From CAYUZU01 sp964448675 (GTDB lineage Bacteria > Planctomycetota > Phycisphaerae > UBA1845 > Fen-1342): a stretch of DNA of 64,000 bases. Numbering within the stretch: the first letter of the stretch is position 1; the number at the start of each line of letters is the position of its first letter. A program made the position numbers and the translations under genes. The DNA lies in the NCBI GenBank assembly GCA_964448675.1, contig CAYUZU010000021.1:1-64000 (forward strand). Direction: 5' to 3'. The notes beneath the pieces were generated by a model. The model was not told the origin of the DNA. It did no database searches and saw only the letters and a program-made list of their open reading frames with translations. Below are positions 54,709 to 63,459 of the stretch, one piece after another.

Positions 54709-56163
54709 ATGCTCGACCGCGTGTTACTGCAGTACACGACCGCTGCTCGGATCGTCACGATCGCGCTCGTCGTCGGCCTGGCCAATGCCGCCTGTGCCGA
54801 CCTGTCGCAACCGGGCCCCTACGCCGCCGGCTGGACCGAAGTCAGCGTGCCCCGGCCGGGCGGCGGCAGTTTCACGGCCAAGCTCTTCTACCCCGCGACA
54901 TCCGGCGGCGACGGTGCGCCCTACGACGGCAGCGGCGCCCCGTACCCGGGGATATCGTTCGGCCACGGGTTCTTCCAGTCGGTCGAGCAGTATGACTCCA
55001 CCCTGGAGCACCTTGCCTCGCATGGCTACCTGGTGATCGCGACGCGGTCGCAGGGCGGGCTGTTTCCCAGCCATTCGCAGTACGCCGTCGACATGCGTGC
55101 CTGCCTGACCTGGCTCGAAACGCAGCACGATGACCCGGGCGCCGCGCTCTACCAGCAGGTGGCCGTGGACCGTTTCGGCATGTCCGGCCATTCCATGGGC
55201 GGTGGCGCGAGCATCCTCGCTACCGCGCAGGATCCCCGCGTGAAGGTGCTGGCCAACATGGCCGCGGCGGACACCAATCCGTCCGCGATCGACGCCATGC
55301 CGAACATCACGGTGCCCGTGTGCCTGATCGCCGGCGATCAGGACGGGCTCGTCCCGGTCGAGTCGCACGGGCAGCTCATGTACGACAACGGCAACCCGCC
55401 GCTGCAATTGCCGGTCATCGTCGGCGGCTTTCACTGCGGCTTCGTTGACGGCTGGTTTTTTGGTTGTGATTCGGGCGGCATCTCGCGTGCGGCCCAGCTC
55501 GCGCTGACGCGCCAACTCCTGACGCAGTTCTTCAACCTGTACCTCAAGGACGACCAGAGCGTCTGGCGGCAGGTGTGGGGGCCGGAGCGGGACCAGCTCG
55601 CCGGCGTGCAGACCCAGGCCGCGCCCGGCTTCTCGCTGCTGCCGGGTTCATCGGAACTGGCAGCGGCCGGCGGCACGAGCGCCGCGATCGAGCTGACGGT
55701 GACCAACGAAGGCCCGCTGCCTGACAGCTACGCGCTCTTCGCCGAAGACAACACCTGGGATGTCACCCTCACGCCGACGCAGACGGCGGTGCTCGACGTC
55801 GGGGCCAGTAGCCTCATCACGATTGAGATCAGCGTCCCGGCGGAGGGCACGCTCGGAGAAGATACGGCGTTGATCAGCGCGCGCTCGGGCAACGACGGCG
55901 GGACGCGCGTCTACGCGGAAGTGACCACGACCCGATTGAATGTCTGCCGCGGCGACAGTAATTGCGACGAGGTGATCAACTGGCGCGATATCGACTACTT
56001 CGTCGCGGCCCAGAACGACAACGTCAGCGGCTGGACGGCCCTGTTCGCCCCGGCGGCCCCGCCGTGCCCGTTCGCCAACAACGATGTCAACGCCGACGGC
56101 ACCGTCAACTGGCGCGACGTCGACCCGTTCGTGACGCTGCAAAACACGACTTGCGGGGACTGA
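54709..56163 (+). CDS. Secreted cutinase/polyesterase-like alpha/beta hydrolase with dockerin-type repeats
   Basis: The 484-residue exported protein has a signal peptide (to about 30) and then a serine hydrolase with the layout of bacterial cutinases and PET hydrolases: PGPYAAGWTEVSVPRPGGGS, SHGYLVIATRS, and the GxSxG elbow GMSGHSMGGGAS. The predicted triad is Ser162, Asp212 in GDQDGLVPV and His242 in GGFHCGFVD, with Cys243 and Cys253 placed for a disulfide. A beta-rich domain and two calcium-loop repeats (RGDSNCDEVINWRDID and NDVNADGTVNWRDVD) end the protein. Polyester cleavage is inferred from architecture only; a general esterase is the alternative. TATAAT lies at 54652-54657. Confidence 0.8.
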   Translation: MLDRVLLQYTTAARIVTIALVVGLANAACADLSQPGPYAAGWTEVSVPRPGGGSFTAKLFYPATSGGDGAPYDGSGAPYPGISFGHGFFQSVEQYDSTLEHLASHGYLVIATRSQGGLFPSHSQYAVDMRACLTWLETQHDDPGAALYQQVAVDRFGMSGHSMGGGASILATAQDPRVKVLANMAAADTNPSAIDAMPNITVPVCLIAGDQDGLVPVESHGQLMYDNGNPPLQLPVIVGGFHCGFVDGWFFGCDSGGISRAAQLALTRQLLTQFFNLYLKDDQSVWRQVWGPERDQLAGVQTQAAPGFSLLPGSSELAAAGGTSAAIELTVTNEGPLPDSYALFAEDNTWDVTLTPTQTAVLDVGASSLITIEISVPAEGTLGEDTALISARSGNDGGTRVYAEVTTTRLNVCRGDSNCDEVINWRDIDYFVAAQNDNVSGWTALFAPAAPPCPFANNDVNADGTVNWRDVDPFVTLQNTTCGD

Positions 56164-56178
56164 GCGCGGGCGGCACGA

Positions 56179-57309
56179 TCAGGCGGTGTGGTGCCCGCCG
56201 CGCCGGCGCGGCGTCGCCATGATGTCCGCCTCGATCCGTGCAGGCCGAGCGAGCAGGCACAGGTGAATCAGGTCATACAACGCGGGTCGGAGGCGTTCGC
56301 GTGCCGCGCCCATGCCCGCCAGGGCCTGCACGTGGCCGGCGTCTTCGGTGATTCGCTCGAACCCATACGAGCCGGCGTCCGCCCGCAGCGAGCGCGCGAC
56401 GCGATGCACCGTATCCAGGTCGTCCGCCTCGTACGCCGCGGCCATCTCGCGCGCCTTGTCGGGCAGCGCTGCGACGAATTCGTTGATCAGCGGCGCCAGG
56501 CGATCGTCATTCGCGAGCGAGCTGATCAGCGGCTCGTGGCGCAGTGACGCGAACAGCTCCTCCAGCGCGCGGCGCGTGAGGGGCTTGGTCAGGTAGCCCG
56601 TGCAGCCGACCTCCGCACAGCGCAGCTGCAGATCGGCCCCGCTCTGCACCGCGAGCCCCACGATCGGCCCGAGGTAGCCGTTGCTGCGCAGCGACGAGGT
56701 CAGCGCGAACGGGTCGTACACTTCGCTGTCCAGGTCGATGAGGATCAGGTCGAAGTCGGCCTCCAGCGTGGTCTCGATCGCATCGTCACCGCCGAGGGCA
56801 CACGTGAGGTCGACGTTGAGCTCGTCGATGAGACTCGCGATCAGGTGCTGCATCTTGGGCGATTCGTTGACCAGCAGCAGCGACACGTGCTGCGCCCCCT
56901 CCGCAAACAGCTCCACGTCGATCGGCCGCTCGAACTCCACGCCCGCCTCGTATACCGATCCCGATCCGACGAGATAGCGGCAGCGGGCGATCCAGCCGCG
57001 CACCACCTGCTCGAAGCCGTGCGACCCGCGCAGCAGCACCCGGCACGCCGTATCCGGGTACACGAACTGCCCCACCAACAGCCCCACCCCGCCCCCGCTC
57101 AGATTCCGCGGCACGGTGCAGTGGTGCGCCGTCGTCTCGCCGCGCGGCAGTTCGATCGTCAGATCCGCCACGCGATAGCCGAAACGCTCGCTGGAGCGGC
57201 GATCGATGCCGGGCGCGTCGACGGCGTCCTGGTCGAGCCGCTCCAGCAGCTTGTCGATCGTGCGGCGGTCCGCTCGCAGCGGTAATGGGCGCGTGTCGTT
57301 CAAAGTCAC
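56179..57309 (-). CDS. PilZ-receiver-HPt fusion protein
   Basis: The 376-residue protein joins a PilZ domain (RRSSERF near 38-44, NLSGGGVGLLV near 69-79), a receiver domain (about 143-255) and an HPt-like four-helix domain (about 265-360). The receiver keeps Asp192 in DLILIDLDS and Lys242 in TKP but has Asn148-Glu149 where the acidic pair should be. In the HPt the helix VARSLRADAGSYGFERI aligns with AHSLKGSAGSxG, so Arg306 takes the phospho-His position. Signalling by phosphoryl transfer is therefore doubtful. The start is GTG 57309 or TTG 57303; the long frame upstream overlaps another gene. Confidence 0.8.
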   Translation of the reverse strand: MTLNDTRPLPLRADRRTIDKLLERLDQDAVDAPGIDRRSSERFGYRVADLTIELPRGETTAHHCTVPRNLSGGGVGLLVGQFVYPDTACRVLLRGSHGFEQVVRGWIARCRYLVGSGSVYEAGVEFERPIDVELFAEGAQHVSLLLVNESPKMQHLIASLIDELNVDLTCALGGDDAIETTLEADFDLILIDLDSEVYDPFALTSSLRSNGYLGPIVGLAVQSGADLQLRCAEVGCTGYLTKPLTRRALEELFASLRHEPLISSLANDDRLAPLINEFVAALPDKAREMAAAYEADDLDTVHRVARSLRADAGSYGFERITEDAGHVQALAGMGAARERLRPALYDLIHLCLLARPARIEADIMATPRRRGGHHTA

Positions 57310-57527
57310 ATCCCTGCTCAGATGGCCGCCGCGGCGGGCGTTACCCCACGCCAACCGCGGCGCGACGCCCATGACTATCGGTTGGCCCGCAAGCGGGGGT
57401 CCAGCCCGGGGACGCAGGCGGCAGGCCACCAGCCGAACGTCTGATAATGGTCCGATCACCGGCTGATCATCCCGGCTGAAGGCCCCGCCGCCGGCAGCCC
57501 CGATCACGTGGCGGCAATCCCTGCCGA
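57310..57527. other. Upstream region of the PilZ-receiver-HPt gene
   Basis: No gene is seen in 218 bases. On the minus strand CCGATAG (57375-57381) lies about 66 bases before the start and resembles a flagellar sigma-28 -10 box, but no -35 partner is found. A hairpin CCCGC/GCGGG (57388-57399) lies beside it. Confidence 0.4.
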
Positions 57528-57923
57528 TCAGGGCGCGAGACGTGCCAGGATCAGCCGGACGGCGGGCTCGACGGCGAAGTCCCGCCACGCTGCCGGCGCC
57601 ACCCACTCGACGGCGTGATAGCCCAGCGGCAACACCTGGTCCGTCGCGACCGGACAGACGAACCAGTCGTAGCGGACCACACGGCCGGCCGCGCTGTGCT
57701 GCAACGGCGCTTGCGGCCAGCAGGTCGGCAATGCGACCCCCAACGCCACCGCGCAGTGTCGCTGCAGCGTCGCTTCCGGATTGCTGGTCGCCGGCACCGG
57801 CGCGCCGGGCAGCGTCCATGTGTCGTCGCTCGCCGGCCCCGTCTGCACGAGCAGCACCCGCGCCGCCGGGCCACGCAGCAAAGCGAGCACGAAATGGTCC
57901 ATGGGGCCGGTTTGACGATTCAT
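57528..57923 (-). CDS. Degenerate Nudix-like protein
   Basis: The 131-residue protein has the Nudix fold order: DHFVLALLRGPAARVLLVQT, TWTLPGAPVP and, in the Nudix-box place, NPEATLQRHCAVALGVALP. The consensus GxxxxxExxxxxREUxEExGU is not met: the key Glu residues are missing or replaced (RHCAVALG), so catalysis is doubtful. The C-terminal strand-helix (YHAVEWVAPAAWRDFAVEP) fits the family. The start at 57923 (MNRQ) is preferred; 57902 (MDHF) is possible. It is divergent from the epimerase gene across 56 bases. Confidence 0.6.
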   Translation of the reverse strand: MNRQTGPMDHFVLALLRGPAARVLLVQTGPASDDTWTLPGAPVPATSNPEATLQRHCAVALGVALPTCWPQAPLQHSAAGRVVRYDWFVCPVATDQVLPLGYHAVEWVAPAAWRDFAVEPAVRLILARLAP

Positions 57924-57979
57924 GGCCGCTGACGGTACAAAGATCGCCGACAAGCGTCCATGACCATGCGGGAGCCACC

Positions 57980-58915
57980 ATGCGCGTATTGATCACCGGA
58001 TCGAGCGGTCAGATCGGCACCAACGTCGGGCTTAAGCTGCTGGAGCGCGGCGATGAGGTGGTGGGCATCGACTGGCGCCCCAACACCTGGACCGACCAGC
58101 TGCCGACCGTGATTGCCGACCTGCGTGACGCGGCCCCCGGTGAGCTGCCGGTGGACGGCAAGTTCGACTGCGTGGTGCACCTCGCGGCCCATGCCAAGGT
58201 CTTCGAGCTGGTCGAGCACCCTGACCGCGCGCTGGAGAACGTCAACACGCTCTTCCGGGCGTTGGAATTCGCCCGGGTGACGAACACGCCGATGATCTTC
58301 GGCAGCTCGCGCGAGGTGTATGGCGACATTCACCGCCACGTGACCGAGGAGAACCAGGCCGACTTCGTCATCGCCGAGAGCCCCTACAGTGCATCGAAGA
58401 TCGCCGGCGAAGCCTTCATCTACTCTTACGTGAAGTGCTATGACCTGCCGTGCCTGATCTTCCGCTTCAGCAACGTGTATGGCCGCTACGACTGCGATAT
58501 TGACCGGCTGGAGCGCGTGATCCCGCTGTTCATCCATCGCATCGTCCAGGGCGAGCCGATCGTGGTGTTCGGCCCGGACAAGGTGCTGGACTTCACCTGG
58601 GTCGACGACTGCGCCACCGGCATCATCCAGGGCATCGACGCCCTTGTTACCGGCAAGGTCAGACGTGAAACCGTCAACCTCGCGTACGGCCAGGGGTCGA
58701 CGCTGATGGATCTGGTGAATCTGATTGCCCTGACCCTGCGCAAGGAGCCCAACGCGCGGTACGAGCCCTCGCGCCCCGGCGAAGTGACGCGCTACGTCGC
58801 CGACATCCGCAAGGCGCGCGAACTGCTCGGGTATCAGCCGACGACCCCGCTGACCGCCGGCGTGCCGCGTGCCATCCGCTGGCAGCAGGAGATGGGCTAT
58901 CTGCCGCAGAGCTAG
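57980..58915 (+). CDS. NAD-dependent epimerase/dehydratase (nucleotide-sugar SDR)
   Basis: The 311-residue extended SDR has the NAD loop ITGSSGQIGTN (residues 5-15), VVHLAAHA, and the active-site Tyr136-x3-Lys140 in SPYSASK with Ser109-Ser110. The C-terminal part contains IFRFSNVYGRYD and RYEPSRPGEVTRYVADIRKA, typical of enzymes acting on UDP- or GDP-sugars. A nearby lpxK suggests envelope polysaccharide or LPS sugars. GGGAG lies before the ATG. It is the first gene of a four-gene plus-strand unit. Confidence 0.9.
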   Translation: MRVLITGSSGQIGTNVGLKLLERGDEVVGIDWRPNTWTDQLPTVIADLRDAAPGELPVDGKFDCVVHLAAHAKVFELVEHPDRALENVNTLFRALEFARVTNTPMIFGSSREVYGDIHRHVTEENQADFVIAESPYSASKIAGEAFIYSYVKCYDLPCLIFRFSNVYGRYDCDIDRLERVIPLFIHRIVQGEPIVVFGPDKVLDFTWVDDCATGIIQGIDALVTGKVRRETVNLAYGQGSTLMDLVNLIALTLRKEPNARYEPSRPGEVTRYVADIRKARELLGYQPTTPLTAGVPRAIRWQQEMGYLPQS

Positions 58916-58927
58916 CCACGACCCGCC

Positions 58928-59977
58928 ATGCCCGCCACGCCGTCCGGAAAAACCGTGAGTCGCCGTGTCGCATCCGGGCCGTCCCTGCGGCGCTGGTTGC
59001 GACCGCTGTCGGCGGTGTACGGGGGCCTGGTCCGCGTCCGCAACCGCTACTTCGACATCGTCCCCGCGGCCCGCCAGCGCGCGGACGTTCCGGTCATCAG
59101 CGTCGGCAACATCACTGTCGGCGGCACCGGCAAGACGCCCATGGTGATCGAAATCGTGCGCCGGCTGCGCGACCGGAACCGCCGCCCCGCCATCCTTACC
59201 CGCGGCTACAAGGCCCGCCCGGGTGAAGAGGCCGACGAAGTGCTGGAGTTTCGCGACGCGCTCGGCAACATTCCCATCGTCGTCAACGCCGACCGCGTCA
59301 GCGGCGCCACCGCGGCCGTTCACGAGCACGGTGCCGATTGCCTCGTGATGGACGACGGCTTTCAGCACCGCCGACTGGCCCGCGACCTCGACATCGTCCT
59401 GATCGACGCGCTGCGACCGTGGGGCGGCGGGACCGTGCTGCCGGCCGGCCGGCTGCGCGAGCCGCTGCGCAACCTGCGCCGCGCCGACCTGTTCATCATC
59501 ACGCGCGCCAACCAGGTCGCGCCCCGCATGTGCGACCGGATTCGCGCCAAGCTTGCCCGCCTGGCCAGCGACAAGCCCATCGTCGCCGTCGGGGTCGAGC
59601 CCGACGTGCTGATCGACCTGCGCGGCCAGCCGGTCGACATCGCCACGCTGGGCGGCCGCCGCGTGCTGGCGGTGTGCGGACTGGGCAACCCGGCCACATT
59701 CGTCGAGCTGGTGCGACCGCTTGCCGGCGACTGCCAGTCGCTCGTCTTCGCCGATCATCAGCACTATGGCGACGCCCAGGTCGAGCGGATCCGCCGCACG
59801 GCCGCGCATGGAAATGCCGACGTGGTGGTGACAACGCGGAAGGATTGGGTCAAACTGGTACCCCAGTGGCGGGATGACGGCCCGCCATTGCTGCGTCTCG
59901 ATGTGCGCCCGGCCTGGCTGGGCGACACCACGCCGCTCGACGATCACCTGCGCCAGGCGCTGGAGAAGGCCCGTTGA
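58928..59977 (+). CDS. lpxK: Tetraacyldisaccharide 4'-kinase
   Basis: Phosphorylates the lipid A precursor at the 4' position; membrane-associated. The 349-residue protein has the P-loop SVGNITVGGTGKTPMV (residues 58-73), RGYKARPGEEADEVL, the MDDGFQHRRL catalytic-site block and HADHQHYGD-like end block (FADHQHYGDAQVERI). The N-terminal RRWLRPLSAVYGG helix is the membrane-contact part. Its presence shows that the organism makes a lipid A-type LPS. It starts 12 bases after the epimerase and its stop overlaps the next start. Confidence 0.93.
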   Translation: MPATPSGKTVSRRVASGPSLRRWLRPLSAVYGGLVRVRNRYFDIVPAARQRADVPVISVGNITVGGTGKTPMVIEIVRRLRDRNRRPAILTRGYKARPGEEADEVLEFRDALGNIPIVVNADRVSGATAAVHEHGADCLVMDDGFQHRRLARDLDIVLIDALRPWGGGTVLPAGRLREPLRNLRRADLFIITRANQVAPRMCDRIRAKLARLASDKPIVAVGVEPDVLIDLRGQPVDIATLGGRRVLAVCGLGNPATFVELVRPLAGDCQSLVFADHQHYGDAQVERIRRTAAHGNADVVVTTRKDWVKLVPQWRDDGPPLLRLDVRPAWLGDTTPLDDHLRQALEKAR

Positions 59978-60957
59978 CCGACGGACAGCTGCCCACATCA
60001 CGCCCCCCGGCCCTCGACCGCAACAGGATTCACCTCATCTCCCGTACCGAACGCGAGCACAAGGTCGCCGTCGCCGCACTGGCCCAGCCGACTCCCGCGG
60101 GTTGCTCGTTCAGCGACTGGCTGGCCGGCCTGCCGGACTTCCTCGGGGCAGCCGAGCTGCGCCGCGTGGTGGACGCCGTGGTCGCGGCGCGCCGCGCCGG
60201 GCGGCCGGTGGTCTTCGGCTTTGGCGGACACGTGATCAAGACGGGCTGCTCGCCGCTGGTCATCGACCTGATCCGCCGCGGCGTCATCACCGCCGTCACG
60301 ACGAACGGCTCCGGGGCGATTCACGATCTCGAACTCGCCGAGACCGGCGCCACCAGCGAAGAGGTCGCTGACACGATTCGCGACGGCACCTTCGGCATGG
60401 TGCGCGAAACCTGTGAGCGGATGAACGCTGCCGCGGTCGCGGGGGCCCGCGGCATTGGTCTGGGCCGCGCCGTCGGCGATCTCGTCCGCGCGAGCGACGC
60501 CCCGCACAAGAACCTGAGCATCTTCGCCGCCGCCGCCGAGGCCGACATCCCCGCCACGGTGCACGTCGCCATCGGCACCGACACCGTGCACATGTTCCCC
60601 GATGCGGATGGGGCCGCGCTCGGGGCGGCCACGCTGGCGGACTTTCACCTGATCTGCGACGTGGTGGCGGACATGGGCGCGGCCGAGCCCGGCGCCGCCG
60701 GCGGCATCTGGTTGAACGCGGGCTCGGCGGTGATCCTGCCCGAGGTCTTTCTCAAGGCGGTCTCCGTCGCGCGCAACCTCGGCCACCCGCTGCACGGCAT
60801 GCACACGGCGAACTTCGATATGCTGCGGCACTACCGGCCGACCCAGAACGTCATCACCCGTCCGGTCGACGCGGGCTGCGGCCATGCCCTGATCGGCCAG
60901 CACGAGATCCTGCTGCCGCTGCTGCGGCAGGCGATCATCGAAGCCCTGGATGCGTGA
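59974..60957 (+). CDS. Conserved-looking protein with deoxyhypusine-synthase-like features
   Basis: The 327-residue soluble protein has a nucleotide-binding-like core: VFGFGGHVIKTGCSPLVIDL, TAVTTNGSGAIHDLELAETG, and VHVAIGTDTVHMFPDADGA. The order recalls proteins annotated as deoxyhypusine synthase-like, but I cannot confirm the lysine and NAD site, and I do not assign a reaction. The start codon appears to be TTG overlapping the lpxK stop (TTGA), so translation is coupled. Its place between lpxK and a membrane protein suggests a role in envelope biogenesis, by context only. Confidence 0.6.
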   Translation: MTDGQLPTSRPPALDRNRIHLISRTEREHKVAVAALAQPTPAGCSFSDWLAGLPDFLGAAELRRVVDAVVAARRAGRPVVFGFGGHVIKTGCSPLVIDLIRRGVITAVTTNGSGAIHDLELAETGATSEEVADTIRDGTFGMVRETCERMNAAAVAGARGIGLGRAVGDLVRASDAPHKNLSIFAAAAEADIPATVHVAIGTDTVHMFPDADGAALGAATLADFHLICDVVADMGAAEPGAAGGIWLNAGSAVILPEVFLKAVSVARNLGHPLHGMHTANFDMLRHYRPTQNVITRPVDAGCGHALIGQHEILLPLLRQAIIEALDA

Positions 60958-60967
60958 GGCACGCGCC

Positions 60968-61396
60968 ATGGAACACGAACAAAAAGAACGCGCGCTCGAC
61001 GAGGTCACCGGCGGCCAGCAGGACGCCTGGCCCGCGGAACCAACCCGCCCCGCCCCGCCGGTGCGAACGCCCGGCAAGCGACCGGCCGCGCCGCCTTCGA
61101 ACACGCCCGAGTCGCCGCAGGTCGAGCTGCTGTCCGCGGTGCGGCGGCTGGAAACACTCGTCAAGGAAATGCACGGGCACGTCGAGAGCATCACCCGGCA
61201 GCAGCGGCATCGCGAGTTCTCGGCGGCACGCCTGATCGGAGCGCTGCTGCAGGCGGTCGTCATCGGTTTCACGATCGCGGCGATTGCCGACTGGGTCTAC
61301 GCGGCGGCGCCGGCAACGCTGATCATCAAACTGCTCTTCGCGGGGGTCGTGCAACTGGGGGCCCTGACGGCGTTCGTCCTGTCACGGGATAGCTGA
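60968..61396 (+). CDS. Small membrane protein of unknown function
   Basis: A 142-residue protein. The first 55 residues are polar and Pro/Ala-rich, then a coiled-coil-like segment (ELLSAVRRLETLVKEMHGHVESI) and two membrane segments near the C-terminus (LIGALLQAVVIGFTIAAIADW and LLFAGVVQLGALTAFVL). No family is recognised. An ATG at 60950 in the same frame would overlap the previous stop; 60968 has GAGG ten bases upstream. It is the last gene of the epimerase-lpxK unit. Confidence 0.62.
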   Translation: MEHEQKERALDEVTGGQQDAWPAEPTRPAPPVRTPGKRPAAPPSNTPESPQVELLSAVRRLETLVKEMHGHVESITRQQRHREFSAARLIGALLQAVVIGFTIAAIADWVYAAAPATLIIKLLFAGVVQLGALTAFVLSRDS

Positions 61397-61464
61397 CACC
61401 AACTCGGTGCCGCCGCGCATCAGCGCACTGTTCCTTGATGATTGATGATTGCCGCGCAGCGGCT

Positions 61465-62502
61465 TCACGCGTTGTCGCGCACGCCGCGCAGGTGTGGCAG
61501 GTCGAGCACCTCAAAGCGCTGCCGCAGTGAGGCGATCGGCTCGCCGCGCTGGACGATGTTGTGCTCGAGGATGCAGCCCAGCCGCCCCGATGCCGCGGTC
61601 AGGTACGCAACGCCCAACGGGTTCAGGCCCATCAGCCGCGTGCAGGTCGCGTCGACGGCCGGCAGGTTGCGGCCGATGATCACCGCCCCGACCGGCCTGG
61701 GGTTGCCCATGATGGGGCCGTCGCCGTCCATGCCGACCACGCCATCGACGATCGTGAGGTGCGGCCGGACGGTCGCGTTGATGTCGAGGATCGACTGGTG
61801 GATGCCACTCCAGTGCAGGATGTTCTTGGGCCAGCCATACACGATCCCGGGCATGACGCCGAAGAGGTTCTTCATGGCGCACGTCACACCGGCCCAGTGA
61901 TGTGTCTTCAGCTTCGGCATCGAGACGACCACGTCCGCCCCCAGCAGCGCCCGCGGCAGGTAGAGCTGTGGCAGTTTCGTCCATCGCCCACGATTGCCCA
62001 CCGGCGCGACATCGTCGTGGTTCAGGTCGACAAAACGCAACCCGGCCTCGTCCAGTACGTCGAACATGCCCGACTCATCCAGCACGATCCAGCTGTCACG
62101 CCGGTGGCCCTGCCCCTCGGCGACGAACACCTCGCGCGCGTCAAGTCGCCGGAACGCCTCGGCGGCCACAGCGACAAGCGTGGGATGCGTGTTGATGTGG
62201 GCCCGACCGATGGCCGTCTCGACGAGGTTCGGCTTGAGCAGCACCCGCTTGCCGCGGATATCGCGCCGCGCGACGCCCACCTCGGCCAGGCCGCGCCCCA
62301 CGACGTCGACCAGCCGGTCGTCGTACGCCCCGGCCCGCCCAATGAAGACGGTCGCCCGCCGCCCGCCTTCGTGTCGGCGATAGGACAGGATGCCGCCGCC
62401 GATCGCCCCGCCCACGGCGAGTGCCCCCGCGGCCTGCAGCAGACGTCGGCGTGTCACGCCGGTGCGGGGCTGCTGTTCGCGCTGATCTTCAGGACGCGTC
62501 AT
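61465..62502 (-). CDS. DUF362 family protein with Tat-type signal
   Basis: The 345-residue protein has a twin-arginine signal (TRRRLLQAAGALAVGGA at about 17-33) and the DUF362 blocks KRVLLKPNLVETAI, INTHPTLVAVAAEAFRRL, ADVVVSMPKLKTHHWAGVTCAMKNLFG and DGVVGMDGDGPIMGNPRPVGAVIIGRN. Its Cys count is too low for a ferredoxin cluster of the common DUF362-ferredoxin type. Many DUF362 proteins are secreted and occur beside carbohydrate or redox genes; no function is assigned. It starts within the end of the cyclase-repeat gene (14-base overlap). Confidence 0.83.
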   Translation of the reverse strand: MTRPEDQREQQPRTGVTRRRLLQAAGALAVGGAIGGGILSYRRHEGGRRATVFIGRAGAYDDRLVDVVGRGLAEVGVARRDIRGKRVLLKPNLVETAIGRAHINTHPTLVAVAAEAFRRLDAREVFVAEGQGHRRDSWIVLDESGMFDVLDEAGLRFVDLNHDDVAPVGNRGRWTKLPQLYLPRALLGADVVVSMPKLKTHHWAGVTCAMKNLFGVMPGIVYGWPKNILHWSGIHQSILDINATVRPHLTIVDGVVGMDGDGPIMGNPRPVGAVIIGRNLPAVDATCTRLMGLNPLGVAYLTAASGRLGCILEHNIVQRGEPIASLRQRFEVLDLPHLRGVRDNA

Positions 62503-63451
62503 TGTTTTCCCCCTTCGCCGCCGCCAACAGCGGACACGACGCCGCGCCGGCGATCAACAGCAACGCCGCATACATGGGCGGCGCACCCGTGCGCTCGAGC
62601 CGCCGGGCCGCGCGACACAGCCACGGCTCACACGTTCGCAGCGCAACGCCGCGCGCCCGCAGGCCGATGACGCCCCACCCCACCGACCACGGCGCCCGGA
62701 TCTGCGGCAAGGTCTCGAGCAGATACGCGACCGCCGCATCGATCCGCGCGTCCGACGGCGCGGCCTGCAGGGCCGCCAGCGCGATTCCCGTCGTCGCCGG
62801 GAACGGCCGCAGCGCGTTGCCGAGCACGGTGCGATTGCCGTAGTTCCATCCGCCGGCGTGGATCGCGCGGTCGAGGATCAGCCGGACGCCCTCGCGCGTC
62901 CGCGGGTGCGCCCCCCGGTCGGCGGCCTGCAACGCGAGCACCGCCTGGGCCGTCGGCTCGATCCAGGAGTGGGTGCCTTTGCGCCACGACCAGCCAACGA
63001 GCGTCGTATCGTGATCGAACTGGCTTTGCTCGCGCGGCACCGGCTCACCCCGTTGCGCGAGCAGCCAGGCCACCGCGCGGGCCGTCGCGTCCGCGTACGT
63101 CGCGCTCGCTGGCGTAGCCCGCCGCCACGCCAGGATCGCCAGCGGCGTCGGCCAGCCCGCCACCGGTACCTGCGCCGACACCGGCACGCGACCGTCTGCG
63201 CATTGCCGGCCGACCAGCCAGTCCAGCGCGGCAGCGGCTGATTCAGACACACCGGCGTCGCCCGGCACCAGGGCCAGCGCCGCGAGCGCTGTCGGTTCGG
63301 CGGCCCCGTCCCCATCGGCGCTGTAGCCCCACCCGCCAGTCGGTCGTTGCGCTGTGCGCAGCCGCATGCAGAGGTCAGGTCGCCACACGGCATCGACACC
63401 CGCAGCGGTGTCGCCGGAAGGGCCGACGGTGGCAGCGTGCGGCGGAATCAT
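62489..63451 (-). CDS. Prenyltransferase/squalene-oxidase repeat protein
   Basis: The 320-residue protein is built from repeats of the terpene-cyclase alpha6-alpha6 type: RTAQRPTGGWGYSADGDGAAEPTALAALAL, RAVAWLLAQRGEPVPREQSQFDH, HSWIEPTAQAVLALQAAD and HAGGWNYGNRTVLG carry the QW-like pattern. It lacks the DxDD catalytic motif, and at half the size of squalene cyclases it is probably a binding or structural member. No clear signal peptide is visible. It overlaps the DUF362 gene by 14 bases, so the two are translated together. Confidence 0.75.
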   Translation of the reverse strand: MIPPHAATVGPSGDTAAGVDAVWRPDLCMRLRTAQRPTGGWGYSADGDGAAEPTALAALALVPGDAGVSESAAAALDWLVGRQCADGRVPVSAQVPVAGWPTPLAILAWRRATPASATYADATARAVAWLLAQRGEPVPREQSQFDHDTTLVGWSWRKGTHSWIEPTAQAVLALQAADRGAHPRTREGVRLILDRAIHAGGWNYGNRTVLGNALRPFPATTGIALAALQAAPSDARIDAAVAYLLETLPQIRAPWSVGWGVIGLRARGVALRTCEPWLCRAARRLERTGAPPMYAALLLIAGAASCPLLAAAKGENNDAS

Positions 63452-63459
63452 GGCGGTGG

